This document shows positions 35,594 through 50,294 of a DNA stretch of 64,000 nucleotides, piece after piece. The notes under the pieces are model-generated. The model was not told the origin of the DNA. It did not search any database and saw nothing but the letters and a program-made list of their open reading frames with translations. The DNA lies in assembly GCF_019649055.1 (NCBI RefSeq), contig NW_026570329.1, forward strand, positions 248,001 to 312,000, read 5' to 3'. The position numbers were made by a program, and so were the translations under genes. Source of the DNA: Paramacrobiotus metropolitanus (Eukaryota; Tardigrada; Eutardigrada; Parachela; Macrobiotidae). Position 1 is the first letter of the stretch. The number at the start of each line of letters is the position of its first letter.

Positions 35594-37135
35594 ATGTGGT
35601 TTTACTGTATTATTGCTGCTTCTGCAGTTACCACACCAGCAGTCGCCTTACCAAGCAGTAAGTGTCCAGTCGCAAATTAGATCGCGTTAATGCTGAAACC
35701 GTTATTAAATTCGGTATGCTCCGCTCGTAGACTTACGGATTATACCCTTGCAAGAAGTATGAACTCCGGCATGCCGTCGTGGCTCAGTAATCTTGAATCG
35801 ATCGCAGCGGGTTTTCGTGACCTACATCTTCAGGTAAGAATCCAACACACGTATGCAACGATTCATGATCAGTTGATTAACTGCGAATAAATGGATTCAA
35901 AATAGGTGGCACCAGAAACGGCTAAGGAGAACGACAGTGAAGACTCTTTCTGGACAAATCGCACTGCAGCTGCTGAGTTGAAAAAGCAGCAGGTTGCAGA
36001 GCTTGGTATGTAAACAGAGTTTTTATGCATGGCGAATGTTGTAGCGAAGTTACCAAGCAAAATGGTTTCTTTTACTTTTTAGAGGACCAAGAAAGAAGTA
36101 TAACGACCACCTCCATGCCTGACAAAAGCGCAGTAGAGCTGCGATGCACAGTACGGAAATGGCAGCGGTAAGCAGAAAAGCTCGAACTTGTGGCGACTGC
36201 GGTGATCCATATAGAAGTATGGTTTTGCAGTGATATTGGAGCCGGCGAATTCTTGACGCCCAATGTTAGCTACTACTCCATCGCGAGCTTACCGATTGAT
36301 TCTGCAAACCGACCAGAATTTAGTTTTGTACCGGGAATGCGACGGCCGGGCGGTGTGGGCCTCGGAGACCGTTGGACTGCCTCCGCCCGCGCCGTACTGG
36401 GCAGCGATGGCCATTTCACCGTCGGATCATGGGGAACGGTGGCAGCCTCGACGTCCTACTGGTCCACCGAAACCTGGGGATACGGCGAATCGAGACTGCT
36501 GTCGGATCAAGGTTATTTCTATTTGTGCAACGATAAAGGATGCTATTGGCGATCGTCTCGATCTTCCGCACTCAGGGCAGTGTGGTGGTCGGGTCAATCT
36601 TGCTCCAGCAGAAACGTACAATTATCTGGTAAGCATAGCCTAACGAAACAATCTTTCCAAAAGAGTCTTATATAATTGGTTGTTGAAACAGTTTACGTTT
36701 TCTGTCTTTAGTGGTAGTTAGAATGGTAGACTATATGGATCTGGATATGTTGTTCTATTCTTCGAACGGCAAATTCACGTTGGGACCATCCCGTTTCAAC
36801 AGGCAGCAATTAATGGTGGTGCGCCGGCAAGACAATCGAATCGGTTTCAAGGCAGCGACACAGGAGCGCATTAACAGCGTCCGACTGCAGGAGGACGGGA
36901 ATTTGGTAGCGTACAGCATCGGTAATCGCGCTCTGTGGTCCTCCATAACAAATGCTCCGAACTACGACAATCCCGAACTGCGGCTTACGACGACGGATTC
37001 CTTTACCTGTGTGACTCCGCGGATGTTACTGGCAGTCAAGCGGGTTTCTTGATCAACCTTAATCTATCATACAGTATGACAGGGAACGGTATTGGCTCTT
37101 TTTTCTATGAAGTAAGCTACTGTGTAGCGCAGTAA
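35594..37135 (+). CDS. Secreted bulb-type (B-) lectin-like protein, frameshifted
   Basis: Predicted extracellular carbohydrate-binding protein. Exon 1 (35594-35657) encodes a signal peptide (MWFYCIIAASAVTTPAVALP). Further exons: about 35735-35833, 35906-36005, 36083-36167, 36231-36628, 36712-37135. The lectin signature appears in exon 5 (YRLILQTDQNLVLYRE, GRAVWASETVG) and continues in another frame (ARAVLGSDGHFTVGSWGTVA, GYFYLCNDKGCYW). A second B-lectin-like repeat fills exon 6 (RINSVRLQEDGNLVAYSIGN, RALWSSITN, then GFLYLCDSADVTG). Frame changes are needed near 36283, 36390 and 36990, and the exon 1/exon 2 phase does not match. The coding model is therefore approximate: a pseudogene, or a gene hit by indel errors. 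Same strand as the peroxidase and repeat-protein genes. Confidence 0.65.
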
Positions 37136-40013
37136 ATATGCTAATAACTGTCTTAGAAAACGCTTCCTGTTATCATGTTTTTTTATGCACGGATATTATG
37201 CGCAGCGCTGACTACAGGCATTATGATAATTATGTATGCATTACAAGCAGTACGTATTACACTTTATGAATATTCTGTTTCGCGTTTTTTCTTACCATTG
37301 ACAGTCAGTCAGGCAGTTATTAAAGGCTTTTGTTCCGCGGTTAGATCAAGTACAAAGAAATTCTTTGAGATGATACACGTACAATGCCTTCGTCGGTTGA
37401 AACTACATAGTATTAACACGCTGAAGACGATTGATGTGCTGGATGGGAAACAGCGGGATCTTCATAGAATAGTTTTCTAAGGGATCAACACATCACTCGC
37501 ATTACATTAAGACTCGTATTCGAACTAGCACGTATTTTCTGGCATTAAGAAACAGGAAGCAGAAATGTGCCTATTTATTTATCAGCTCGCAGTCGATCCC
37601 AGCATACACGATGTGGGCATCACAAACTACTGTGGATACCAAAATTTTCGAAAGAACAAAAGGTTCCCAAGAACCACCGTTTGTCGTTCTCTTTCACTGA
37701 CCAGCTTTTCATAAAAACTGACGCATACTTTATTCACTTTGTTCCCAACATACCAAATTAAGAAAGAAACTAATAACAGTCAGTGAACAGCGGTCTTACG
37801 GAAGGTTTTACTGTCGCGTTAACGAAAATACTGGCTGATTGTCTAAAACCCGCGCATTATTTCATCTTTTGTTGCAATTTGCTACATATTTTGTTCAATA
37901 AAGTTTTTTTTAGAAAAAAGGAAGACTTTGCAAATCATTTAAGACATTATGGAAATTTAAATCACTTTTCTGCAATTAACAAGTTAAAAGCATATTTCAC
38001 TAATACAATTCCCCCCATAAAATTGTCACATTGATGCAGATTTGGCGACAATGTACACATACATCTCGGCAGCAAAATGTCCTGCTCTGGCAGCTACGGA
38101 AGGCCGGTTACTCAGTGACCTTTTTTAATGCACCCTTCTGTCAGCTGCGTTGTCTGTTGCTCTGCGCTGCATAAATCTCTTCTCTGCTGCTCACAAGTCA
38201 CAAGCCACATGGTTCACCTAAATACACAAAACCGATAAAGACAGCCAGTCATTCAGTCAATCACAGACTCATCTCTGATATTTATGCCTTAGTTCAAGCT
38301 CGAGTAAATAAAGTATTCGCATAAGTTCCCTTTTAAAAGACGTATCTGTAAACGTTATGGTAAAGGTCACCTGTAGATATTTTATTGTGGTTTTGTCTTG
38401 AGGAAATACACATTTTCTTCAGTATTCAGCGTTTCACTGTTAACTGAATGCCGAACTGCACTGATAAAAAGTAGCTGTACATTTTACGTCATATGTGCAC
38501 GGCGCATGGTGCATCCCTCCGTCCTACGGTATGAAAATTATCCTTGCAGAAGACTTGACTTTGATTTAATTTGAAGGTAGTATATGGTTCAAATTGTAAC
38601 AGCTATTGATTATATGTTTACGGAATTAACTGCTTATTATTTGTATGCCCTACTAGTTTTTGCATATTATCTCTGGTACTTCGGATTGAGCAAACCGATT
38701 TGATACATAGCTTGCGAACAGCAAGCTCGTTAAAATAATGACATGCTCTGTGTACTTGTACTCACAAGTACAGCAGGATGACCAACCTTACTCAGGCAAT
38801 AAAGATGGAATATGCTCTAGATGTACAATAATGGTAACCTCGGAAATATTAGCACTAATATTTCCTACACACACGCGCGTACACACACCAGGATCCTGCT
38901 AGACGATGTTGTTGTCCCAGATTTAGTCGGATGATGTTACTTCCGACTCACACACTGATTTTCGCTCAGATAACTGTCCGTAGTTGTCTTTAGAAGGTCA
39001 CCACAACACACGAATATCCGGATATCTCAACACAAGTTTATTAGATCTTATTTCGCTAGCTCACATATCGATCGACTGATTCTGCCTCCAGAATCAAGTA
39101 AAACCAGCGTGTTACAACATGGAATTACTCGTAATAAATCACTTAACACAGGACAAACCGCACCGTCGTACAGACGTGCCGGAGCTCATACAAGTTAACC
39201 AAAAGCAATACTCGTACTGTGGTACATGCGCCATAGCATGTTAATAACGAGACGCGAAATTTCCACAATTTCCTGAAGCAAAATGTAAAGTGTGTAGGCA
39301 AATATATTTGATCAATATATTTATTAAATATATTTACATTTATATATATATGTATTTATATAAATATATATTTCCAGAAGCAACAAGGAAAATGTGTAGG
39401 CAAATATACTTATTTGATCTTGGCTGTTAGAACACCATCCGACTTCCAGACACTACATCTGATGTTGTGAATAAGTACATTACTTATATTTAAAAACTAT
39501 TGCCAACAACTTGATTTAAAATTATGTGTCCAGCTATCCATTTCACACTGTTTCAATAATTTCTTTCTACAACTGCTTCCTTCTGTAATCCGAGTTGGAA
39601 GTTAAGTAACAGAACTCCGAAAATTGTAATCCGCGGCTTTTTGTAGGTAAATAACAAAATGCGCTACCACAACGCTGTTGGCAGCTTGTTGCGAAAAATG
39701 TCGTGTAACAAATAAGCAGGCTAGTTCTGGCTCGCGATTCAGCAATTACATAAAAGTGTTGGTAGTACAGTAACGAACTATGATTGCTGTTTGATTCCCT
39801 TATGCGTGCGTGTGTTATGCAAGCTTTTTTGCATGTTTACCACCATTTTTACATAACCGATTTGCATAACCGATTTGACCAAACAGTTTACCACCATTTT
39901 TACAAAACCGATTTCGCCCATCTGTTCTTCCAAAAAGATACACTTTCGTTTTTTAGTAAACGAAGAAGTACTCAGGCGGTCTACCTTCATACACAGCTCG
40001 TTCAGGCTGAAAA
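37136..40013. other. Intergenic region with low-complexity AT tract
   Basis: No gene recognised in 2.9 kb. It holds a relic of the peroxidase 3' end (38085-38200), an AT-only tract around 39305-39375, and a short direct repeat at about 39838-39915 in which taccaccatttttac occurs twice around ataaccgattt words. Confidence 0.5.
38085..38200 (+). pseudogene. Relic copy of the peroxidase 3' end
   Basis: About 110 bp matches 34066-34175, the last peroxidase exon and its end. Shared blocks are ggcagctacgg, aggccgg, ttgtctgttg and ataaatctcttctctg. The copy reads in no frame. It implies an old duplication that reached this gene. Alternatively the shared block is a promoter segment, since both copies centre on a TATAAA-like word. 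Confidence 0.55.
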
Positions 40014-41166
40014 ATGGGTTGCATTTATTACGCCTTGCTGCATGCTTTTATGGTTAGTAATCGACCGTTTCTATAGATACATACATTTAGTGCTTTATGC
40101 AGTTTCTGTCTAATCGCTGGTCAACCGAATTCTTGTCGTAGATTATCGGTATCTCTCATTCATCAGCGAGAAGACCGACCTACAAAGATTCGCAGTTAAC
40201 CGGTCGTTTATACAACGGAACTGGACGCTCGAACAGGTAAACAAGAACTGTGCTGTAATGCATTCAAACCACGAGCTGCTTGCTCTGCTTAATTTCTTTT
40301 CTTTTTTAACGGATAACCGTAATCGTAACGTTTATACCATGATTCTGTGCGGTAGTTACCGAGACAGTGCTCGTGGATCTAATTACGACAATTATGGCCC
40401 AAAACCAGTGGAATGTGTATGCCCCCCGCCAACAAGCTCTCCTGCAACGGCCGCACCGGCACCGTCAGCGTATCCAACCGATATCAGCGCAAGTAAGCCT
40501 TGCAAAGCCGCTAACATAAGTGTGACCTTTGCCAATATCGAGTCCACATTGTTGTCGAACAAAATACAGACCTACTGCTTCTCTTTGCTGTGGTAAAACG
40601 GTTTTCGGTTTTCTGTGACGTTTTCTGTGACAGATTCGTTAACGGTGAAAGAAATCCGTCTGGGCCAATGGCTGATCCGTGATGAAGAGTGCGATGAGGA
40701 CGGACAACGCTGCCTGGTATTCCGCGACGCCACCGGTAGCGATGAAGACCGGCTGGCGCTCAAAGAAGGCCTGGGCTCGTCCACCTTCGAAGGCCAAGGC
40801 AAACTGAAACTGCACGCCGTCGATCTGAATGACCTGCAAATCGGAAAGGACTGGAAACTGTACCAGGATGACAGCAGTGGAGCGTTGTGGATACAGGACC
40901 GTGTGACGGCTGGACTGCACCGTATCGCCATTAATCGCGGGATCGGCAGCACCATTAATTTCAATCCGGCGGTGCTGACCAACGGAGCCGGGCAGCTGCA
41001 AGTAACCGAAATCCAGTTCGAACGCAAATGGTTGTTCCATCATGGTCCCTACCCTGCGGCTGGTCCAGAATACTTTGTCCTCCGCGATTACGACGCATAT
41101 CTTAACGGAAGGCAAGATTACAGATACGCTTATAAGGAGAAAACTAATCAAAATTTTTATACTTAA
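40014..41166 (+). CDS. Secreted repeat-domain protein, short form (3 units), unrecognised family
   Basis: I do not recognise this family. Exons: 40014-40052, 40142-40236, 40356-40492, 40634-41166. All phases agree, giving 267 residues. A signal peptide (MGCIYYALLHAFMIIGIS...) is split across exons 1-2, with likely cleavage near HSSA. A tyrosine-bearing linker follows (TYKD, RLYNG, SYRDSARGSNYDNYG), then a CVC motif and a Pro/Ala/Ser/Thr-rich stretch (residues about 60-90). The rest is three units of about 60 residues, each with W/F, a few residues, then LVFRD or LWIQD, then R(I/L)A: GQWLIRDEEC...CLVFRDATG; WKLYQDDSSGALWIQDRVTAG; KWLFHHG...EYFVLRDYDAY. The pattern suggests a beta-rich repeat. 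The same exon structure occurs in the long paralogue at 42220-45361. Poly(A) signal AATAAA at 41272. Confidence 0.78.
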
Positions 41167-42219
41167 TGCAGTTGTTCGCTTGCCGGTTGTTTTTATAATG
41201 TGCCTAACAGATATCGAGCTTCTCCGATGGTCAATAAGAACGTGCATGAGCCCCATGGAGACTGATGTTCCAATAAAAAGTATGCACAAGCATTGTACAA
41301 CATTTTTGTTTTGTTTAACTGCTGCAGTTCGGACGAGGAACCAACGTAAATGGCTCTGTATGGTTTTATTTTTGTCCGGTATTCCCAATCCGGTATTCCC
41401 AATAAATCTTCATCTATTTGCGACTTCCATGGATTGCATACACGCCTTATTCATAGAATTAAGCGTGATGATGTGTAGAGGTCGTGATTTTTCTTGGTGA
41501 AAATTTAATGAGGTTGAATCATTAATTTTTGAGTCACGTGCAAACGACCGACTCGTACAACCTGTCGGAACTGCCAAGCAATGCGGTTGCAGTGGAGCGG
41601 TGTACGTTTTCGGTCGGACTTTGCGCTGTTCGTTCTTGGTAAACGCGCCGCGGTAACGCAGGTTTTCTTCGACTTTGAAGTGACTACGGTAGTTTCTTGC
41701 GACCATTACACTGTTCAACTAGCCGATGGTTTTTTAGACCCAACCCATTGTGAATGGTATACGCTGAACTTTATCTGATCGCAACTGAATGGTTTTTGTT
41801 TTAACTGCATAGGTTACCGTGCGCTGCGTACACGCCGTACAGCATTAGTATGGTGCATTAATCACAAAATTAGCGAGCCGATTGGTGTGTGTACAGTACG
41901 TGCTATTGCACAAAAACCCAACATAAAAATTAAATTTGGTGCAGTAGGTACAGCCACACATACCTTGTACCAAATTATTTTCGTTCACAGTTCATTACGG
42001 CCTACACCTGTAATACCGTACCGCTCATACCGTACACAGTTTCTTTCAACCCGCGGTTGCTGTACGGCATTTGCGCTCTGGACAGAAAGAGGAAAAGAAG
42101 TCATAATCCAGTTATGATAATAACAGCTAAAATGTTTTGATATTACGCAAGAACCTTAGCCTTTGCAGCTAAAAGTAGATATTAATTACTGTTTGAAACT
42201 TTTAATTAACAAAAGAATC
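41167..42219. other. Intergenic region between the two repeat-protein genes
   Basis: No gene recognised in about 1 kb; it should contain the 3' end of the short gene and the promoter of the long one. I see no distinct repeat or RNA gene. Confidence 0.45.
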
Positions 42220-45200
42220 ATGGTGTACTGGATCTGGCACTACATCATCCTGTATCTGTATTCCGTAAGTGTATATCGAGTTTATTAAACAATCGTTACA
42301 GGGTTTTATATCATGTACGGAGTCATTTTCGAAAGTTATATTTGCACAAGTTGAAACAACAATTCAACTTCCCGTTCAAATTTGCAACTTGAACTTGAGT
42401 TTGTGCTTAAACTTAAACCGGTTTCGAAAATTCCCAATTAAAAAGTTGTTATTCGAAAGTGCACTTTAAGTTAGCTACCGCAGCAGCTGCGTTTCTGCAT
42501 AAGTACGTACTTTGACGTTCTCGCAGTAAAAACGCTTTTACTCTATGATTTTGCTGGAAACATACAGATTCTCGCGTTGGTCAACACGAAGTAATTTTTA
42601 CAATTCCAAAGTATGTACTGTGAATCTAACGAAGTGATAACTGTGACAAATGAGTAAGTCCATAAAACAAAGTACAGCAGAATGACGCGTATATTAAAAC
42701 TTGTTTAAATGTGTTCGCAATGTGAAAAACATCGATGTGCTCCAGAATATTCATCCGTTATTTTACTTTACCTCTTTATCGCTCAGGCGGTCTTCGTTTT
42801 GCCAACGACAGCATATGACGGGCACCGCAGTTCTGATGGAGTTTATAACCGTCGCAAAGGAATTCATCAAGGCGCCTGCATGGGCAAGTTTACGGTCATT
42901 TTTATGTTGCCTTCATTCTGTCTAAGAAAAATTATTTCGATAAACAGTACTTATCATTGTAATGGTTTTAAGCAAGAAAACGAATGTTAACGTTAACAGG
43001 AATGCCCGACAGTCCATGTACAACGACGATAGCCCAGAATTTTGGAAAGGACGCGATTCGTCAGCGCCAAGGTGAGCATTTAGCAGAATACGATGGTTGT
43101 GAAACTACCCAAAGAGTGATGCACCGTCTTCTACTCTTATAATGGGTTTTATAAAGAATCTGCCGTCTGTGTTGCTGCAGACATAAAAGTGACGTTCGCG
43201 ACGAAAGTTACTACGGTAATGGATACAAGCCGTGTTATTGCGAAACTGCACGTTCGTCCACGCCCTCGCCTCCAATGTCAGCCGGCAGTGCAAGTTCTGA
43301 CATTAGAGCAAGTATGATAAATCTATTAACATTATATAAAGTAGTAAAGAACTGCTTTACGGGAAATTTCCTACCTAGTACTGTGTACATGCACAGTATG
43401 TAGATGCATGTGTTTGGTGGCAGCTAGGCATTCATACAACTGTAAGTATTTATATTCGTCTGTGGATTACTGCTTCTGACCAACCAACAATCGTGCGTTT
43501 TCAGATGTTTTGACGGCAAACGAAATACGCATCGGCCAATTTGTAATCCGGGATGTGGAACGCGATGGCGATCACTATCTTGCCATCCAGGATGCCAACA
43601 GCGGCGACGATAGACTTGTCATCAAGGAAGGCAGCGGTCAGGCAGTGATTGTTGATCCAGAAGGAAAGCTGCGGGTGGAAGAGATCACCTTCGGTGACAA
43701 TGATTGGGTCATCCGGGAAGAAGACAAGGTCTTGGTTTTCCGGGATCTGATGACTGTAGGAGATCACCGCGTAGCACTCTATCCGAACATCGACGCCAGT
43801 GTGAACGTCCGCCCGAACGGTGTGGTCGAGGCCAAGACCTTCTCTGCCAGCAAAATGTTGTTACGCCAAAGGTCAGCATAAGTACTTGGACGATTCTTCA
43901 AGAAAGCGATGATCCACTGGTCTTCCGTGATAACAGCGGCGGGCCCGGAAGGGATAACCGCGTGGCGTTTTACAAAGGACTGGGCAACTGCATCAATGGC
44001 AAACCAACTTGTAAACTGGAGGCTCAGACCATCACGGCTAGTACCAATATTGTCACGTCCCAGGTCAGCATTAGCACATGGACAATTCTCCAAGAAGGAA
44101 ATGATCTACTAGTTTTGCGGGATAACAGTGCACCTGGAGTTGATAACCGCGCTGCGTTTTACAAGGGACTGGGCGACTGCATAAACGCCGGACCCACCTG
44201 CGAACTGGATGCTAAAATAGTTAAAGCGAGTAGCAACGTCATCACGCCTCAAGTCAGCATAAATACTTGGGCAGTACTTCAGGAAGGAAATGATCCACTG
44301 GTTTTCCGGGACAACAGTGCACCCGGAGTTGATAACCGCGTTGCGTTTTATAAGGGACTGGGCGACTGCATAAACGCTAGACCCACCTGTGAGCTGGATG
44401 CTAAAACAGTTAAAGCCAGTGACAGTGTTGTCACGCCAAAAGTCAGCCTGAATACCTGGGCGATTAGCCAGGAGGCCGGTAACCCCTTGGTTTTCCGGGA
44501 TAGCAGCGGAGGTCCTTCGTCAAACAATCTGGTGGCATTCTATCAAGGTCTGCAATTGTGTGACAGTCACTTCCGATTGTCAAGTAAACGCCAAAACCTT
44601 TGCCGCAAGCGTAAACGTTGCCACTCCAAAGGTCAGCATCAACACATGGGCTATCAGCCAGGAAGGCGGCAATCCTTTGGTTTTCCGAGACAACAGCGCT
44701 CCTAACAATTTTGTGGCCTTTTACCAAGGACTGTGTGAACGTCCAAGCTAACTGTCAAATTAACGCAAAAACGTTCTCGGCATCCGTTAACGTGGGGACG
44801 CCCATGGTTACCATTGGCACCTGGACGATTGGCCAAGAGGGTGGCAGTATATTAGTCGTTAGAGACAACAGTGGCGCTCCCTCCTCTGATAATCGTGTGG
44901 CATTCTACCCTGGCATGGGCACCAGCATCAATATCCGTCCAAACGGACTGATCCAAGTTGCCGATCTTACAGCAAGTAACAGTGTGCAGTTGCAGACCTT
45001 GCTGGTGGCTAACAACTGGAAGGTTTATCAAGACACTTCTTCCGGAGCTCTATGGATTCAGGATCGTGTCACAACCGGAACACATCGCCTGGCAATCAAC
45101 CTTGGTTTCGGTAACACCATCAACATCAACCCTGCCCTTTTTACTGCCGGCTCCAGCCAATTGCAGATAACGGAGATACTGTTTGACGACAGATGGCTTG

Positions 45201-45361
45201 TACATCATGGAGGTGCTCCCACCTCCGCAGAATACTGGGTCGTCCGCGATTATCATGCTTACACAACGTATCCGGTTTCCAATGCCTTGCACGACAAACG
45301 TTACGCTTTTAAAGAACTGAGTTCCAACACGTTTCCTTGTCCTTCTCCCTGCCCGTCATAA
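42220..45361 (+). CDS. Secreted repeat-domain protein, long form (10 units), unrecognised family
   Basis: Paralogue of the gene at 40014-41166. Exons: 42220-42264, 42787-42887, 43000-43071, 43181-43311, 43505-45361, about 735 codons. Exons 1-2 give a signal peptide (MVYWIWHYIILYLYS, AVFVLPTTA). Tyr-bearing linkers follow (SMYNDDSPEFWKGRD, ESYYGNGYKPCYC), then a Ser/Pro-rich stretch. Exon 5 encodes ten units of about 63 residues with the core W-x-I-x(2)-E-x(3)-LVFRD-x(5-8)-DNRVAFY-x-GL; the six central ones are most alike. The first unit and the last two match the short form, so the array has grown internally. Cys pairs (GDCIN...PTCELD) occur only in central units. Three frame changes are needed, near 43855 (A run), 44552 and 44735. 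The N- and C-terminal units are in good order, so indel errors are likely. No known fold was identified. Confidence 0.75.
43872..44980 (+). repeat. Tandem coding repeats of about 190 bp
   Basis: Units begin at 43872, 44064, 44253, 44442, 44632 and 44806, each with gtcag or gtta followed by a conserved TGG codon, so the period is 174-192 bp. The units starting 44064, 44253 and 44442 are the closest to each other, suggesting recent unequal exchange inside the long repeat-protein gene. Confidence 0.85.
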
Positions 45362-45363
45362 AG

Positions 45364-45369
45364 AATAAA
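45364..45369 (+). promoter_or_regulatory. Poly(A) signal AATAAA
   Basis: A canonical AATAAA sits two bases after the stop codon of the long repeat-protein gene. The gene ends tail-to-tail with the amine oxidase, whose stop codon is about 420 bp further on. Confidence 0.6.
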
Positions 45370-45778
45370 TTGTCAGCTAAAACTTGCTTCTTGTGCCGCT
45401 ACTTTTTATTTCCGATTCATAGTTTGACAAATTCAATAAAATTTTCACGGTGTGTGCTCGATGTGCGTAGCAACTGTTCTCGGCGGCTACCGATGCATAA
45501 TTCATGCATTTCGTATAAAATGATCAGTTTAGTTTTCCTTGTAACGTATTTTTTCTTTTGGGCGATAAAATCGTATTTTGTGGGAGACCCACCTTCAGAT
45601 TTTTCTGTTATTTCGAGGGGGTATTTGACCCTATTCATGACAACATTATACATAGCACCAAGTAACACGCTCAAGTTCTGTTCCCAGTCTGCACGTGTCA
45701 CGGTACGCACACACAGTGGAAAACGTTAGGTCGATTTAAGTACTCGGTACTCATAGTCACATCATGTGCAAAACGCTG

Positions 45779-48764
<2,986 letters not shown>

Positions 48765-49205
48765 ACTGTTCTTCCAAATTACCAGGCAAAATCGATTCGC
48801 CGAGAGAGCATGCCGGGCCTGATCAGCCAATGTGCGGACTAGTTGCGTAAATTTCAATACGCTTTCTCTATCTCCTGTTCTTCCGATTACAAGCTCCACC
48901 GTTTCGCTGACTTTGTGTGCCGGAATCAACGGCGCATTCATCATCCCCGTTCTCGCAATAGCCACACGAGTTCCTACTTGTTCCATTAACTTCGCGGTAA
49001 AGTGCGGATGCCCGAATAAGGCCCAGGCCACCAATGGCACTATGCGGTGCACCGTCACCAGCAGACTATTTCAGAAGCGATGGGAAATGAAAAGCGCGCG
49101 AAGCCACCATGAACTTTACAAACTGAAGTTACCAAGTTCCCAACGTTCTCGTATAAGAACGACCGTCCGTCGGTTGAAGCGGTCAAAGCGGACCTGCTTG
49201 ATTTT
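48765..49205 (-). pseudogene. UGT + amine oxidase relic
   Basis: Positions 48765 to about 49115 carry the decayed C-terminal part of a plant-type UDP-glycosyltransferase, with ARTGMMNAPLIPAHKVSETV and TLADQARHALS matching the intact gene at 56375-57739. The sugar-binding motif is deleted and frame-broken. At about 49150-49205 a short piece matches amine oxidase exon 4 (words agaacgaccgtc and gcggtcaaagcggac, as at 46870-46925). UGT then amine oxidase, left to right, is the same order as the intact UGT/amine oxidase 2 pair. Confidence 0.72.
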
Positions 49206-49240
49206 TGATCCTGAATATTTATAAAATGCTTCGATTACTC

Positions 49241-49332
49241 CTACACGCCACGCGACAACGACGATAGTGGGCTCGGAATTTTACTTCCTTTGGGCAAATA
49301 TGCCGAACATGGCCGGAAACGGCCCCAAGCCA
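49241..49332. repeat. Split direct repeat A
   Basis: Begins ctacacgccacgcgacaacg. It is repeated at 49542-49630 with two small indels. It forms the outer left end of the element. Confidence 0.85.
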
Positions 49333-49351
49333 TCACACGAAAAAAAAAACA

Positions 49352-49540
49352 GAAATTTTTTACTGCGACAAGTGACACGAGTTAGCGTTGTAACATTCTC
49401 TAATTTATACCCTTCACATGAAGATCTAACCAAGACAGACCGAACACAACCAAACACAGCTGGAGACAGAACACAACCAAAAGGGGCGTATCGTGTGTCG
49501 TAATACCCGGATTCCTTGGTCCCGCTGAATCCGTCCCATT
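49352..49540. repeat. Split direct repeat B
   Basis: A 189-bp repeat that recurs at 51475-51662, identical but for the length of one T run. Ends gaatccgtcccatt. Confidence 0.92.
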
Positions 49541-49541
49541 A

Positions 49542-49630
49542 CTACACGCCACGCGACAACGACGATAGTGGGCTCGAATTTTACTTCCTTTGGGCAAATA
49601 TGCCGAACATGGCCGGAAACGGCCCAAGCC
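49542..49630. repeat. Split direct repeat A'
   Basis: Second copy of repeat A, directly joined to repeat B, at the 3' side of the element's coding region (minus strand). Confidence 0.85.
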
Positions 49631-50294
49631 CAAACCCAAGACAAAACACAAAAAGAAGGACGTGATGAACCAGTGCAGCGTGGTGGAGGGCCATCGTTAA
49701 TGCTGCGTTTGACGTAATGTGCGGGAGGATAAATTCTTTGAAAATTTGGTAAACTAGTTAAACACGACAATGGAAACTGTTTCGGCGGAATTCACGCCGA
49801 ACAGTACGGCAAAGGGAGGCGTATACGACGCAGTCGTATAGGTGAAGCGGGCTGCCAGAAAATCCTGACGCATCCCGCGGACAATGCAAGGCAACTAATG
49901 GCAAGGAACTTTTGTGGACAATCTGGGAATTCCGCAGATTGGCCAAATCAACGCAACTCAAATTCCGTACCATGTACGGAAGGCTAAAAGCACATAAGCG
50001 GATACACAAGACGGTAACGGCAGTCGGCAATGGAGTATACACGATGCATGTAGAAGACGTGCACAATAAGGAAAGGAGACACACTCAGGCAGCAGATCCG
50101 GGAAAAGTAATGCATGCAAGTCGGTCATGATGGTGTGCGCGTTGACGGACAAATGATGAACCTTTGCCTAAAACAATTGAACGGACGCGATGAATCCGGG
50201 TCAAAGGAAAACTCAAAGGCAGTATGCGGCAAAAAGTAGACAGAATAACCCATCCAGGAACTACGTAGAATACAGAGGTCATACGGAATCGAGC

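Noticed and set aside
39305-39375. AT-only tract as a possible replication or matrix-attachment element
   Set aside because: Simple low complexity with no supporting structure.
40639-41388. 249-codon minus-strand frame over the short repeat-protein gene
   Set aside because: Antisense shadow; the plus-strand frame matches its paralogue and has consistent splice phases.
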